DNA from: Sporosarcina ureae DSM 2281
GTDB lineage: Bacteria; Bacillota; Bacilli; Bacillales_A; Planococcaceae
Reading direction: 5' to 3'
Length of the DNA: 64,000 nt
NCBI RefSeq assembly: GCF_000425545.1
Contig: NZ_AUDQ01000007.1
Coordinates: 90,462-154,461, forward strand
In this document: in pieces, positions 28,410 through 37,630 of the stretch
Layout of the letters: every line of letters starts with the position of its first letter
Position numbering within the stretch: the stretch's first letter is position 1
Notes under the pieces: model-generated
The model's input: the letters and a program-made list of their open reading frames with translations, nothing else
What the model was told of the DNA's origin: nothing
Databases searched by the model: none
Program-made: the position numbers and the translations under genes

Positions 28410-28880
28410 TTAAAAGGAAGAATTGTCTAATTGTTGGTTGGATAATCGCACAATAGATTGGTTCAAAGATGCTTGCGTGATGTTTTTACTATTATCTCCG
28501 TATAAGACATCATCAATTAATTCACTAATTTCATACCAACGATCTTGTTCTTCATCGAGGAAATGATCTCGCGCAATTGTATACACCTTATAAGCATTTT
28601 CAATTGCTAATCGTGGATCATCCACGATTTGTCTTAACAAATATCGTACATAGTATTTGGCACTATCTTCGTAAGAGGGTTCCGTAATGTCTAGCTCATA
28701 TAAAGCCCTATTAAAGTAATCTTCTACTTCAAATATATTCAAAGGTTCTGTTAGAGAAGCTAGTATATTTAGAGATGGCGTTGACATTCGATTGTGCAAC
28801 ATAGTAAAAGCCCACTCTATATAATCAATAGCTAGTACTGTGCCTTCAAGTTTCTTAAAATACAAAACTTCCGTTTCCAT
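28410..28880 (-). CDS. Hypothetical alpha-helical protein, 156 residues
   Basis: Soluble, mostly helical and acidic. Recognisable stretches are METEVLYFKKLEGTVLAIDY, YYVRYLLRQIVDDP and FLDEEQDRWYEISELIDDVL. The Q/N-rich tail (NITQASLNQSIVRLSNQQLDN) is unusual. The start ATG lies 7 bases after GAGGAG, which is itself inside a longer in-frame extension. No characterised family recognised; size and composition would suit an immunity or regulatory protein, but nothing proves this. Confidence 0.6.
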   Translation of the reverse strand: METEVLYFKKLEGTVLAIDYIEWAFTMLHNRMSTPSLNILASLTEPLNIFEVEDYFNRALYELDITEPSYEDSAKYYVRYLLRQIVDDPRLAIENAYKVYTIARDHFLDEEQDRWYEISELIDDVLYGDNSKNITQASLNQSIVRLSNQQLDNSSF

Positions 28881-28952
28881 AACCATACTCCTCATGTTGT
28901 ACGCATATTCTTGAAAAACACCTGATGCTAGAATGGAATCTTTAAAGATTTG

Positions 28953-29354
28953 TTATACCTTTGTAGAATTCACATCACCAATCACTTTATATATAACACC
29001 GCCAAAAGCTAATTGAATAGGAATCAACGAAAGTATAATAGCTATAAACTGACTAAGTGTCTTGATCCATCCTTTTAAACCTAACAAATCATTGATCAAG
29101 TAGTTTGCTAGTTGAATAAAACCAAACACAATACCAATCGAGACAATAAATGCAATCACTATTAAAACAAGTTGCGAAATTGTAATCTTTTTTATTTTTT
29201 CCAATTTACTAATACTACCATCAGAAATGGAAAATAAAATATAAGTTAATGGCACTAATAATAAAAACCATTCTGTATAACCAAATGCGATCCACGAAAC
29301 ACCAATTCCTAAAAGCAGAATCCATCCGATTATGTTTAACGTCTTTTTATTCAT
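28953..29354 (-). CDS. Hypothetical four-helix membrane protein
   Basis: 133 residues, four membrane segments (IIGWILLLGIGVSWIAFGY, WFLLLVPLTYILFSI, LVLIVIAFIVSIGIVFGFI, FIAIILSLIPIQLAFGGVIY) with a basic loop KLEKIKKI. No family assigned. GGCAGGTG upstream is a fair SD. Same strand and same AT-rich style as its neighbours. Confidence 0.65.
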   Translation of the reverse strand: MNKKTLNIIGWILLLGIGVSWIAFGYTEWFLLLVPLTYILFSISDGSISKLEKIKKITISQLVLIVIAFIVSIGIVFGFIQLANYLINDLLGLKGWIKTLSQFIAIILSLIPIQLAFGGVIYKVIGDVNSTKV

Positions 29355-29451
29355 CTAAACACCTGCCTCCCAAAAGTTAGTTATTGCGTTATTTGGATCT
29401 TTTATTGAACTATAACTTTAAAAGCATGTAACTGTTTGAGTAGAAGTTATT

Positions 29452-29760
29452 CTATTTTTTAAATCTGTCTCCTGCATTCATATAAAAAAGCATAAATGCA
29501 ACGATGGCAATAAATAAAACAAGACCAAAGTAGAACAAGGAATTGTTATTGTACACATCACTGAGTAACCAAAAAACCATACTACATGACAATGCAAACA
29601 TCATCTTCCCCATGAATTTACAAAGTGCAACCACATCATATTTTTCTTTCTCTACTGGAGACATAGTGTTGTAGCCCGCAATGAACATTGAACCTTTGCC
29701 ATTAATAAATACAATTCCTAAACCAATAAACACTCCGATAACTAGTAGCATTATTATCAT
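29452..29760 (-). CDS. DUF3784 family membrane protein
   Basis: 102 residues with three membrane segments. The block GKGSMFIAGYNTMSPVEKEKYD between helices 1 and 2 is the DUF3784 signature. Family function unknown; it is common in small accessory clusters of Firmicutes. GTG/ATG choices at the N-terminus are uncertain by a few residues. Confidence 0.85.
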   Translation of the reverse strand: MIIMLLVIGVFIGLGIVFINGKGSMFIAGYNTMSPVEKEKYDVVALCKFMGKMMFALSCSMVFWLLSDVYNNNSLFYFGLVLFIAIVAFMLFYMNAGDRFKK

Positions 29761-29952
29761 ATTGATCCCTCACTTAGATATTCTTTCTTACTTTACATAC
29801 GAGTGAATACTATAAAAGTTTCATCCCATATTCAAATAGTTCGATTAGTGAACTATTTCCGCGTGTAGAACTATATATCTAGAGATTTGCTAAGCCCATA
29901 CAATAGTCCGTACTACAACACCTAACACGCAGTAATTATCTTCAAATCAACA

Positions 29953-30028
29953 TAAAAAGCACCCGTATAAGAACGTTCATGAATGTTTACACAAACATGT
30001 CCGTTTCTCGCACAAGTGCTAATTTTCA
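29953..30028. repeat. Dispersed hairpin repeat, copy 3
   Basis: AAAAAGCACCCGT with ACAAGTGCT, inner GAACGTTCATGAATGTTT with AAACATGTCCGTTTC. It lies directly after the hslO stop and should end that transcript. Confidence 0.75.
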
Positions 30029-30033
30029 TTTCA

Positions 30034-30906
30034 TTAAAAACTTACTTCTTTCAGTGCTTCCAAATGCTCGGTATCGAAGTAATAGGTTTCATTGCAAAAA
30101 TGACAATTCGCTTCGGCGTGTCCGTCCGTGTTAATTATGTCTTGAATTTCTTCACGGCCTAAACTGATAATCGCATTGGAGATCCGGTCCAGAGAGCATT
30201 GACACTGAAATTGAACGGGCATACTTTCTAACACCGTGACATTTTCCGATCCTAGTACGTGTTCAAGTATTTGTTCAGGTGTACTTCCTTCTTCGATTAT
30301 GGAAGAAAGTGGCGCAATCATTTTCATTCGTTCTTCAATCCTAAACATTACTTCCTCATCTGCGCCCGGCATGAGTTGAATAATAAATCCACCTGCGGCT
30401 TTAACTGTATAATCTGGATTCACTAACACGCCTACTCCCACAGCAGAGATCGTTTGTTCAGATTTAGCAAGATACGATGTATAGTCTTCACCAATTTCCC
30501 CGGAAATGAGAGGGATTTGTCCTACGAAAGGATACATCAGCCCCACATCTTTTGAGACTGTTAGCAATCCATTCGTTCCAACTGCCTTTCCGACTTCGTT
30601 CAATTCTATGGCAATTTGGGGATTCGAGACATATCCTCGAACTTCACCTTTTGCGTTCGAATCCACAATAATTGTACCGAGTGGGCCGCCACCATTAATT
30701 TTTACCGATACTTTCTCCTTACCCTTTAACATAGAGCCAAGAATTAAACCAGCAGTCATGGAACGTCCAAGGGCATCTGCAGCTGTTGGCCAAGCCGCAT
30801 GCCGTCGCTGTGCTTCTGCTACTGTTGTAGTTGAATTCACGGCGTACGCGCGCACTTGATTTTGATACGCCACCGCTTTTACTAAATAGTCATTCATTCT
30901 ATACAC
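30034..30906 (-). CDS. hslO: Hsp33 redox-regulated chaperone
   Basis: 290 residues. The C-terminal zinc switch is intact: CQC ([10 protein letters not shown], about 232-236) and CHFC (about 267-270). The N-terminal domain contains [23 protein letters not shown] sequence ([15 protein letters not shown]) and [15 protein letters not shown]. Oxidation releases zinc, unfolds the linker and activates holdase activity under hypochlorous or heat/oxidative stress. Single gene, with one of the dispersed hairpins as terminator. Confidence 0.96.
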   Translation of the reverse strand: MYRMNDYLVKAVAYQNQVRAYAVNSTTTVAEAQRRHAAWPTAADALGRSMTAGLILGSMLKGKEKVSVKINGGGPLGTIIVDSNAKGEVRGYVSNPQIAIELNEVGKAVGTNGLLTVSKDVGLMYPFVGQIPLISGEIGEDYTSYLAKSEQTISAVGVGVLVNPDYTVKAAGGFIIQLMPGADEEVMFRIEERMKMIAPLSSIIEEGSTPEQILEHVLGSENVTVLESMPVQFQCQCSLDRISNAIISLGREEIQDIINTDGHAEANCHFCNETYYFDTEHLEALKEVSF

Positions 30907-31071
30907 CCTTTCTATAGCCCTACACGTTTAGTTGAGCTTTGTTTCTCGTAATTTTTCGGGTGTTACATTATTTCCAAATGGATCGAGACTTTTTATACTA
31001 TCATATGATTTTCAATATGCATAATGTTCAACTTCGCTCACTAAAAAGAGTGTTTAAGTCTATACATCCAT

Positions 31072-31125
31072 TAAAAAAGCTAGCATGCAGATGGTAGTAG
31101 ATCGTCTGCATGCTAGCTTTGACTT
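31072..31125. terminator. Bidirectional terminator
   Basis: AAAGCTAGCATGCAGA pairs perfectly with TCTGCATGCTAGCTTT; T-runs on both sides. Confidence 0.85.
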
Positions 31126-31131
31126 TTAGTT

Positions 31132-31779
31132 CTATGAACGTACCGGTTGAACTTGCGATATCGTCAATCCATCACCAATCGGCAACAATACTGACGTCAA
31201 ACGAGGATGCTGTGCTGTGTATTCATTGAACTTCCGCATGTTCTCTGTGTATTGCTTATCTAGGAAGGACGGGTTGGCTACTGAACCGCCCGCCAACACG
31301 TTATCAGCTACAATTACCGCATTCGGTTCAGCCAGCTCTAAACAGCCGTCTAAATAGTTTTGGTAATTTTCTTTATCCGCGTCAATGAAAAAGAAATCGA
31401 ATGTTTTCCCTTCCGCTTTCAATGCTTTTAAGCTATCTACAGCAAGTCCTGTCTTATACGTCACTTGTTCACCAAATCCTGCCTTCGTTAAATTAGATTT
31501 CGCTAACGTCGCAAATGACTCCTCTAATTCCAGTGAAGTCAAATGTCCTTCCTCGTTAAATCCTCTCGCAAGACATATACCGCTATATCCGCCAAGTGCA
31601 CCAATTTCAAGAACATTTTTGGCACCCGTCAACGAAACGAGCATCGTTAATGTTTTGCCCGACGCTGGAGAAACCGAGATCGAACGCATACCATTTTCTT
31701 GGATTGATAACAGCACATCCTCTAGAACTTGATCAGTTGAAACAAAGGTTTGGTCAATATATTGGTTAATAACTTTCAT
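31132..31779 (-). CDS. SAM-dependent O-methyltransferase (caffeoyl-CoA/catechol OMT type)
   Basis: 215 residues. SAM site VLEIGALGGYSGICLARG and the metal-dependent OMT motif FFFIDADKENYQNYLD with ADNVLAGG downstream. These enzymes methylate catechol-like hydroxyls using Mg2+ or Ca2+; the natural substrate here is unknown. The start is the ATG after GGAGGAG, 27 bases inside the longest frame. It is separated from the HxlR gene by 39 bases on the same strand, so the two are probably cotranscribed. Confidence 0.88.
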   Translation of the reverse strand: MKVINQYIDQTFVSTDQVLEDVLLSIQENGMRSISVSPASGKTLTMLVSLTGAKNVLEIGALGGYSGICLARGFNEEGHLTSLELEESFATLAKSNLTKAGFGEQVTYKTGLAVDSLKALKAEGKTFDFFFIDADKENYQNYLDGCLELAEPNAVIVADNVLAGGSVANPSFLDKQYTENMRKFNEYTAQHPRLTSVLLPIGDGLTISQVQPVRS

Positions 31780-31818
31780 TTTATAAATTCTCCTCCACCT
31801 AGTCAATTGAATGCAGCA

Positions 31819-32178
31819 TTATTCATTTAACACACTTTCCGCCAGCACTTTAGATTTATCCCCATACACTTTAGTAATATGTACATCTCCCCATGCACAT
31901 AACGAGCTTAAAATGGCTTCTAGACTTTGGCCGTACTCACTCAATTCATACTCAACTTTAGGCGGTACTTGATTATAAACAATTCTATTGATCACTCCGT
32001 CCGCTTCTAATTCACGTAATTGTTGAGTTAACATCTTTTGTGTAATGTTTGGCATCAATCGTTTTAATTCACTTGTCCGCTTTCTACCATGTGTCAAATG
32101 ACAAAGTATTACACACTTCCACTTACCACCTATTACTTCCAATGTTGCTTCCACACTAATATTATATTTTTTGCTCAT
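31819..32178 (-). CDS. HxlR-family transcriptional regulator
   Basis: 119 residues of winged-helix HxlR type: ATLEVIGGKWKCVILCHLTHG, RTSELKRLMPNITQKMLTQQLRELEADG and the wing VEYELSEYGQSL. Cys24/Cys-containing helix (KWKCVILCHL) could respond to thiol or aldehyde stress, as in HxlR/YodB relatives. It is divergent from the MFS pump, which it probably represses along with its own operon. Confidence 0.9.
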   Translation of the reverse strand: MSKKYNISVEATLEVIGGKWKCVILCHLTHGRKRTSELKRLMPNITQKMLTQQLRELEADGVINRIVYNQVPPKVEYELSEYGQSLEAILSSLCAWGDVHITKVYGDKSKVLAESVLNE

Positions 32179-32354
32179 TTCTATCGCCTCCTCTTTTGAT
32201 AGGCACTAAAAGGTGTCTACATTACTTTAAAGTGCGTACTTCTCTTTTAGATTTCTATACTTCATACTAACATTTGCAAGTACATTTCACTACATCAACT
32301 GTATTCATGTCGTGAATGTGGCATGCAACTTATTAGTAGGAGGAACGTGAGAAA

Positions 32355-33566
32355 ATGTCAATTGATAAAAAACGCAGTACATTTGCATTGCTTGCATTAG
32401 TTATCAGTGCATTTGCGATAGGTACTACCGAATTTGTGAGTGTCGGACTATTACCACTCATCGCTCAAGATTTAGATATTTCTGTTTCACTAGCCGGATT
32501 AACTATTACCTTATATGCTGTAGGGGTGATGATTGGGGCTCCAATCCTCACCAGTTTAACTTCTAGATTACCTAGAAAGTCCGTCTTAATCTGGATCATG
32601 GTCATATTTATCATCGGAAACAGTATAGCCGCAGCCGCAACAAGTCTAAGCGTATTACTGTTTGCGCGAATCATATCCGCATTTTCACATGGCGTGTTCA
32701 TGTCTATAGGTGCTACAATCGCAGCGGATTTAGTGCCAGAAAATCGTAGAGCAAGTGCTATTTCCATCATGTTTACAGGATTAACAGTTGCTACGATTAC
32801 AGGCGTTCCTTTTGGTACATTTATCGGTCAACAGTTAGGATGGCGTTCTGCTTTTATTTTAATTGTGATTATAGGTATGATTGGACTTATTTCAAACAGC
32901 CTCCTAGTTCCTTCAAACTTACGGCAGAGCGCACCAACTACATTGAAGGATCAAGCAAAACTTTTGACGAATAGTCGTTTACTAATAGTATTCGCTATTA
33001 CAGCTTTAGGTTATGGCGGAACATTCGTTGTGTTCACCTACTTATCTCCATTACTGCAGGAAGTGAACGGATTTAAGCAAAGCACGATTGTACTCATCTT
33101 GCTCGTCTACGGGATCGCAATCGCGATAGGAAATATGATTGGCGGAAAACTGGCCAATAAAAACCCAATAAATTCGTTATTCTATATGTTTATCGCACAA
33201 GCCGTCATTTTATTCGTATTAACATTCACTGCACCATTTAAAGTGGCGGGCTTAATAACTATTATACTGATGGGTATATTCGCTTTTATGAATGTTCCAG
33301 GACTCCAAGTATATGTCGTCATCTTAGCGGAACGATTCATTCCAAGTGCAGTCGATGTAGCCTCCGCTATAAATATTGCTGCCTTTAATGCCGGTATCGC
33401 CATTGGTGCGTATCTCGGTGGAGTCATTACGGATTCAATCGGTATTATTCATACACCTTGGATTGGTGCAAGTATGGTGATCTTTGCAGCCATCTTAACG
33501 GGCATTAGCCGTTTGCTGGAGCGTAGAGACAATGTAACGGTACCTACACTGGAGGAGGTGATGTAA
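32355..33566 (+). CDS. MFS efflux transporter (AraJ/YdhP-like, DHA1)
   Basis: 403 residues with twelve membrane segments. It starts ALLALVISAFAIGTTEFVSVGLLPLIAQDL, as in the AraJ/SotB/PbuE-like DHA1 group, and carries the loop 2-3 motif LTSRLPRKSVL. The substrate is unknown; likely drugs, sugars or purines. The SD is GTAGGAGG. The gene ends in GGAGGAGGTGATGTAA, where a strong SD-like sequence overlaps the stop, and the remnant of an aldo/keto reductase follows in the same frame. Confidence 0.88.
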   Translation: MSIDKKRSTFALLALVISAFAIGTTEFVSVGLLPLIAQDLDISVSLAGLTITLYAVGVMIGAPILTSLTSRLPRKSVLIWIMVIFIIGNSIAAAATSLSVLLFARIISAFSHGVFMSIGATIAADLVPENRRASAISIMFTGLTVATITGVPFGTFIGQQLGWRSAFILIVIIGMIGLISNSLLVPSNLRQSAPTTLKDQAKLLTNSRLLIVFAITALGYGGTFVVFTYLSPLLQEVNGFKQSTIVLILLVYGIAIAIGNMIGGKLANKNPINSLFYMFIAQAVILFVLTFTAPFKVAGLITIILMGIFAFMNVPGLQVYVVILAERFIPSAVDVASAINIAAFNAGIAIGAYLGGVITDSIGIIHTPWIGASMVIFAAILTGISRLLERRDNVTVPTLEEVM

Positions 33567-33575
33567 TATAATCAT

Positions 33576-34196
33576 GAAAATATATTCATCACGTCCAAGG
33601 TATGGAATAGCGAACTAGGATATGAAAAAACACTTGCAGCTTTTGACGAGAGTATAACTAAACTTGGTCTTGACTACTTGGATCTATACCTCATTCATTG
33701 GCCTGTAGAAGGTCAATTTAAAGACGCGTGGCGCGCACTGGAAACCTTGTACGAAGAAGGAAAAGCTAAAGTGATCGGCGTAAGTAATTTTCAGCTGCAT
33801 CATTTAGAAGAATTAATGAAAGATGCAAAAATCAAGCCGATGGTCAATCAGGTCGAGTACCATCCTCGTTTATCCCAAAAAGAAGTACAGGCATTTTGCC
33901 AAAAGCACGACATTCAGCTTGAAGCATGGTCACCACTCATGCTAGGTGAGCTACTAGGGAATGCGGAATTACAAGAAATCGCAAATCGCTACAACAAATC
34001 GGTAGCCCAAGTAATTTTGCGTTGGGATTTACAAAATGGTGTAGTAACGATTCCCAAATCAACGAAAGCCCATCGCATTGCTGAAAATGCGGATGTGTTT
34101 AACTTCGAATTCACTTCAGAGGATATGAAACAAATCAATAAGTTAAATCAAGATCAGCGAATCGGACCAGATCCTGACAACTTCGATTTCTCTTAA
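33576..34196 (+). pseudogene. Aldo/keto reductase, 5'-truncated remnant
   Basis: Coding similarity starts at ENIFITSKVWNSELGYEKTL immediately after the MFS stop and continues for 206 residues to a normal end (DDLNFDFS-type C-terminus). It includes LDYLDLYLIHWP, KVIGVSNFQLHHLEEL, NQVEYHPRLSQ and VTIPKSTKAHRIAENADVF. The first 70 or so residues of the TIM barrel, with the catalytic Asp and Tyr, are missing, so no active enzyme is expected. Internal ATG at 33678 gives a shorter frame. An intact paralogue is at 50.9-51.8 kb. Confidence 0.8.
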
Positions 34197-34207
34197 TCAA
34201 GAAAAAG

Positions 34208-34248
34208 TGAAAACTGTCCAGCCGAATTACGGCTTGGACGGTTTTTTA
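34208..34248 (+). terminator. Terminator after the aldo/keto reductase remnant
   Basis: AAACTGTCCAGCCG pairs with CGGCTTGGACGGTTT, T-run after. Confidence 0.85.
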
Positions 34249-34257
34249 AAATTATAC

Positions 34258-34295
34258 GAAAAACCCCTCACCGCAAAGGTAAGGAGGTTTTTATC
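34258..34295. terminator. Second terminator, facing the ABC importer operon
   Basis: AAAAACCCCTCACC with GGTAAGGAGGTTTTT; can end the minus-strand importer operon. Confidence 0.65.
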
Positions 34296-34346
34296 TTGTG
34301 AAGTCTATGAAATAATAAACGAGAATGGTGTTTTGTATAAAATATT

Positions 34347-35093
34347 CTACTCCTTCATTCGATTGCCTAGTACAGAGTCAAATAGTCGCTTTGCATACGT
34401 ATGTGAAAAGTGAAATACTCCATCCTTTTTCACACTCTCGTCTACCATTCGGCCATCCTTCATGACATAAATTCGATCACATGCATACATGACAGCTGGT
34501 AAGTCATGTGCAATGAATAAAATCGACATACCCATTTCCCGATTCAGTTCAAGAAGCAGATCAATGATTTCTCTTTGAATCAATCGATCCAAATTGGATA
34601 CGATTTCATCACAAATGAGCAAATCGGGTTCAACTAACAGTGAGCGAAGCAAGTTGACGCGTTGCTGCTCACCGCCACTCAATTCTGAAGGATATCTATG
34701 TAAATACGTCTCTGATAATTTAACTCTTCCAAGCATTCGTCGAATATGCGCTTCACGATCTCCTTTCATCGTACGGAGAGGTTCTAGCAATATTTCGCGC
34801 ACCGTCCATGAAGGATTAAGCGCTGCTGATGCGTTTTGAAAAATTAATTGGCTCGCTTGATAAAATGACTTTCGGTTTTTCCGTGTAACTAGTTGACCGT
34901 TGAATGCAATTGAACCATCGTCAGCTGATTCAAGTTGCATCACGACACGAGAGAGCGTACTCTTTCCACTACCACTCTCCCCTACTAACCCCACAACTTC
35001 CCCTTTACTTACAGTCATATCAATCCCATTCAACGCCTTTCTCGTCTGGTTTCCACTGAAATAACTTTTCGAAACATTTGATACTTCTAACAT
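34347..35093 (-). CDS. Nickel/peptide-type ABC importer ATPase (NikE/OppF-like)
   Basis: About 248 residues. Walker A is GESGSGKST, the signature is LSGGEQQRV, Walker B is LLICDEIVSNLD. Short oligopeptide-family C-terminal region (AKRLFDSVLG). Last gene of a five-gene importer; it pairs with the ATPase encoded just upstream. The start ATG follows TAGGAGTGG. Confidence 0.88.
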   Translation of the reverse strand: MLEVSNVSKSYFSGNQTRKALNGIDMTVSKGEVVGLVGESGSGKSTLSRVVMQLESADDGSIAFNGQLVTRKNRKSFYQASQLIFQNASAALNPSWTVREILLEPLRTMKGDREAHIRRMLGRVKLSETYLHRYPSELSGGEQQRVNLLRSLLVEPDLLICDEIVSNLDRLIQREIIDLLLELNREMGMSILFIAHDLPAVMYACDRIYVMKDGRMVDESVKKDGVFHFSHTYAKRLFDSVLGNRMKE

Positions 35094-35106
35094 CTGCCGT
35101 CCACTC

Positions 35107-35856
35107 CTAAAATCTACTCTCCAATAACCGCTTCGTATAGGCATGATGAGGATTCGAGAAAACCGTTTCCACTGTCCCCGTTTCTACTATGGTTCCTTGC
35201 TGCATAACCGCCATTTCATGAGCAGCTTCAGCAACGATGTCGAGGTCATGAGTAATGAGCAGAATCGTCGTATTCCGTTCTTCATTAAGACGAATTAGCA
35301 ATTGAATGAATTCCTTTTGTAGCACCATATCGAGTGCCGATGTGGGCTCGTCCGCAATGAGTAAAGCAGGTTCCACGTAAAATGCGCACGCAATCATACA
35401 TCTTTGCAACATTCCGCCGGATAACTGAAAAGGATATTGCTCAACAACGTCCCAAGCAAGGCCCAACTGGTCTAAAATCAATTTCATTTTCTCGTTAAAT
35501 ACATCTATCGTATCACCAACGCGTTCCCCTGAAAATGCATACAGTTGACGTCCCATTTTCACAGACGGATTAAAACTGTTTGATGCGTCTTGGAATATAG
35601 TAAAAACATCTTGTTTCCTCACGCTCTCCATCTCCTGGTCAGATGCATCCAATACATTTCGACCTTCGTACATAACGTATCCGCTTACCTTCGCGTCTAC
35701 TGGCAACATACCAAGCAAGGCGGATACCGTCATACTTTTTCCGCTACCACTTTCTCCAATCAAAGACGTGATCCTTCCACGAGGTATTGTAAAGTCAACG
35801 TGCTGCGTAATGTGCTTACCCTCTATATTAATAGTTAAGTCTCTAACTTCAATCAT
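35107..35856 (-). CDS. Nickel/peptide-type ABC importer ATPase (NikD/DppD-like)
   Basis: 249 residues. Walker A GESGSGKSM, signature LSGGMLQRC, Walker B LLIADEPTSALD, and switch LLITHDLDIVAEAA. The LSGGM signature and truncated C-terminus are typical of the NikD/DppD subfamily. The ATG at 35856 has GGAGG at proper distance; a GTG two codons earlier is too close. It overlaps the preceding permease gene by a few bases. Confidence 0.88.
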   Translation of the reverse strand: MIEVRDLTINIEGKHITQHVDFTIPRGRITSLIGESGSGKSMTVSALLGMLPVDAKVSGYVMYEGRNVLDASDQEMESVRKQDVFTIFQDASNSFNPSVKMGRQLYAFSGERVGDTIDVFNEKMKLILDQLGLAWDVVEQYPFQLSGGMLQRCMIACAFYVEPALLIADEPTSALDMVLQKEFIQLLIRLNEERNTTILLITHDLDIVAEAAHEMAVMQQGTIVETGTVETVFSNPHHAYTKRLLESRF

Positions 35857-36661
35857 TGACACGCCTCCGCTTCGGATTTTTCCACGCCTCTCCGATAAAA
35901 TTAATGGAGAGAATGGTTAAGAAAATCATAATGCCTGGAAATAATGCAATCCACCAAGCACCAATTAAAATATCATTTTGCGCGTAGTACAACATATTCC
36001 CCCAAGAAGGTATTGCTGGAGGTATTCCGATGCCGAGAAAACTAAGTGATACTTCCATAAATATCGCGCCAGCAAAATTAAATAGCGTTACGACAAAAAT
36101 AGCGGGAATGCTGTTTTGCAGCAAATGACCCCAAAGTATTTTCCAAACAGGCGTACCGAACATATTAGCCATTTTAACAAACTCTTCTTCTTTGAGCCGA
36201 ATGAATTCTGAACGCACAATTCTTGCGGTAACAAGCCATCCGGTCAATCCAATGAGAAGTGTCATGCCCCACATACCGCCTTGAATAATTGCTTGAAACG
36301 ACAAAATAATAATTAGCGCAGGGATGGTAATCAGAGCTTCCAACAACCGCATCATGACGGTATCAGTCAAACCGCCAAAATAGCCACTAATGCCGCCATA
36401 GACAATTCCAATGATCAGCGACAAAATAACTGAACCACTTGCTACAGCTAGCGTCACTTTCCCACCTTCTAATAACCGCGATAGAACGTCTCTGCCTAAA
36501 TGATCCGTTCCTAACCAATGGTCGCTACTCGGTGCACTATATACATCATCCATGTTCATCTCATTCGGACTAAACGGGGCGAGCATGTTTGAAAACACTG
36601 TCAAAAAGACAATCAATCCAAGTAGACTACACCAAAACAAAAGTGCTTTCCGTGACTTCAT
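35849..36661 (-). CDS. Nickel/peptide-type ABC permease (NikC/DppC-like)
   Basis: 270 residues with six membrane segments. The DppC-type N-terminal motif SDHWLGTDHLGRDVLSRLLEGGK and the EAA loop region EEFVKMANMFGTPVWKILWGHLL are present. Pairs with the following NikB-like permease. Confidence 0.9.
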   Translation of the reverse strand: MKSRKALLFWCSLLGLIVFLTVFSNMLAPFSPNEMNMDDVYSAPSSDHWLGTDHLGRDVLSRLLEGGKVTLAVASGSVILSLIIGIVYGGISGYFGGLTDTVMMRLLEALITIPALIIILSFQAIIQGGMWGMTLLIGLTGWLVTARIVRSEFIRLKEEEFVKMANMFGTPVWKILWGHLLQNSIPAIFVVTLFNFAGAIFMEVSLSFLGIGIPPAIPSWGNMLYYAQNDILIGAWWIALFPGIMIFLTILSINFIGEAWKNPKRRRVND

Positions 36662-37630
36662 TTATCGGGCGCCCCCTTTGCGCATCTTCGGATCCATGGC
36701 GTACATAATGAGATCGACAATAAAAAGCGTAATGACGACTAGGATACCTGTCACCATAATGCTCCCCATTAATAAAGGGAAATCCTTTGTTGTGACTGCT
36801 TTCACCGTCAATTGCCCTATTCCAGACCAAGCAAACAAAGATTCCACAATAATAGATCCACCAAAGAATGACGGAATGGTCATAGCGATGTAATTCAAAT
36901 AAGGAATGGAAGCGTTACGCACTACACCTTTTCGAATGGAGCTTTCCGTTACACCATTTGCACGTGCAACTTTCACATAGTATTGACTGTTTTCTATCTT
37001 AATACTTTCCTGTAGAAAGCGTGCATAAATCCCCACATGCGTTACAATCAACACACTGGCGGGCATAATGAGATGACTGATTTTATCTATAACACCGCCA
37101 TTCCCCTCTACATCGCCCGATCCAGAAGAAGGAAGAATCCCTAGACTTACAGCAAAGAAGTAAATGAACAAAATACCAAGCCAAAAGGCAGGTATGGAAG
37201 ACGTTGCGATACTAAATGTGGACAGTCCTTTATCCCAAATAGACCCCTCCCTCATGCCCGCCACTGTGCCAAGCCAAATGGAACCAATGATAATAAAAAA
37301 CATCGTCACACTAAATAATAGTAACGTATTAGGTAGCCGTTCCATGATGATTTCAGAAACGGGTCTGCCTTCTTTAGAGGAAGTTCCTAAATTCCCTTTG
37401 ACCGTTTCACCTAGCCACGCAATGTATTGCTGGGCAACAGGACGGTCTAATGCATACGCACGGGTGATGCGTTCTTTTTCGGCTGCAGTTAACGTCTGTG
37501 CATTACCTCCATAGAAAGCGGCAGCAGGATCTCCAGGCGCTGCTTGCATAATGAAAAAAGAGAGGAAGCTAACGATGAAGAGGACCACAATCCCCATCAC
37601 CATTCGCTTCCCTACCCATTTACTGATCAT
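36662..37630 (-). CDS. Nickel/peptide-type ABC permease (NikB/DppB-like)
   Basis: 322 residues; begins MISKWVGKRMVMGIVVLFIV and continues with the DppB signature (APGDPAAAFYG), six membrane segments and the EAA loop (YYVKVARANGVTESSIRKGVVRNA). The ATG overlaps the end of the substrate-binding gene by 11 bases, so translation is coupled. An in-frame extension upstream (14 residues) lies within the previous gene. Confidence 0.9.
   Translation of the reverse strand: MISKWVGKRMVMGIVVLFIVSFLSFFIMQAAPGDPAAAFYGGNAQTLTAAEKERITRAYALDRPVAQQYIAWLGETVKGNLGTSSKEGRPVSEIIMERLPNTLLLFSVTMFFIIIGSIWLGTVAGMREGSIWDKGLSTFSIATSSIPAFWLGILFIYFFAVSLGILPSSGSGDVEGNGGVIDKISHLIMPASVLIVTHVGIYARFLQESIKIENSQYYVKVARANGVTESSIRKGVVRNASIPYLNYIAMTIPSFFGGSIIVESLFAWSGIGQLTVKAVTTKDFPLLMGSIMVTGILVVITLFIVDLIMYAMDPKMRKGGAR

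Noticed and set aside
32465..32770. 101-codon minus-strand ORF inside the MFS gene
   Set aside because: Antisense shadow of a clear coding sequence.
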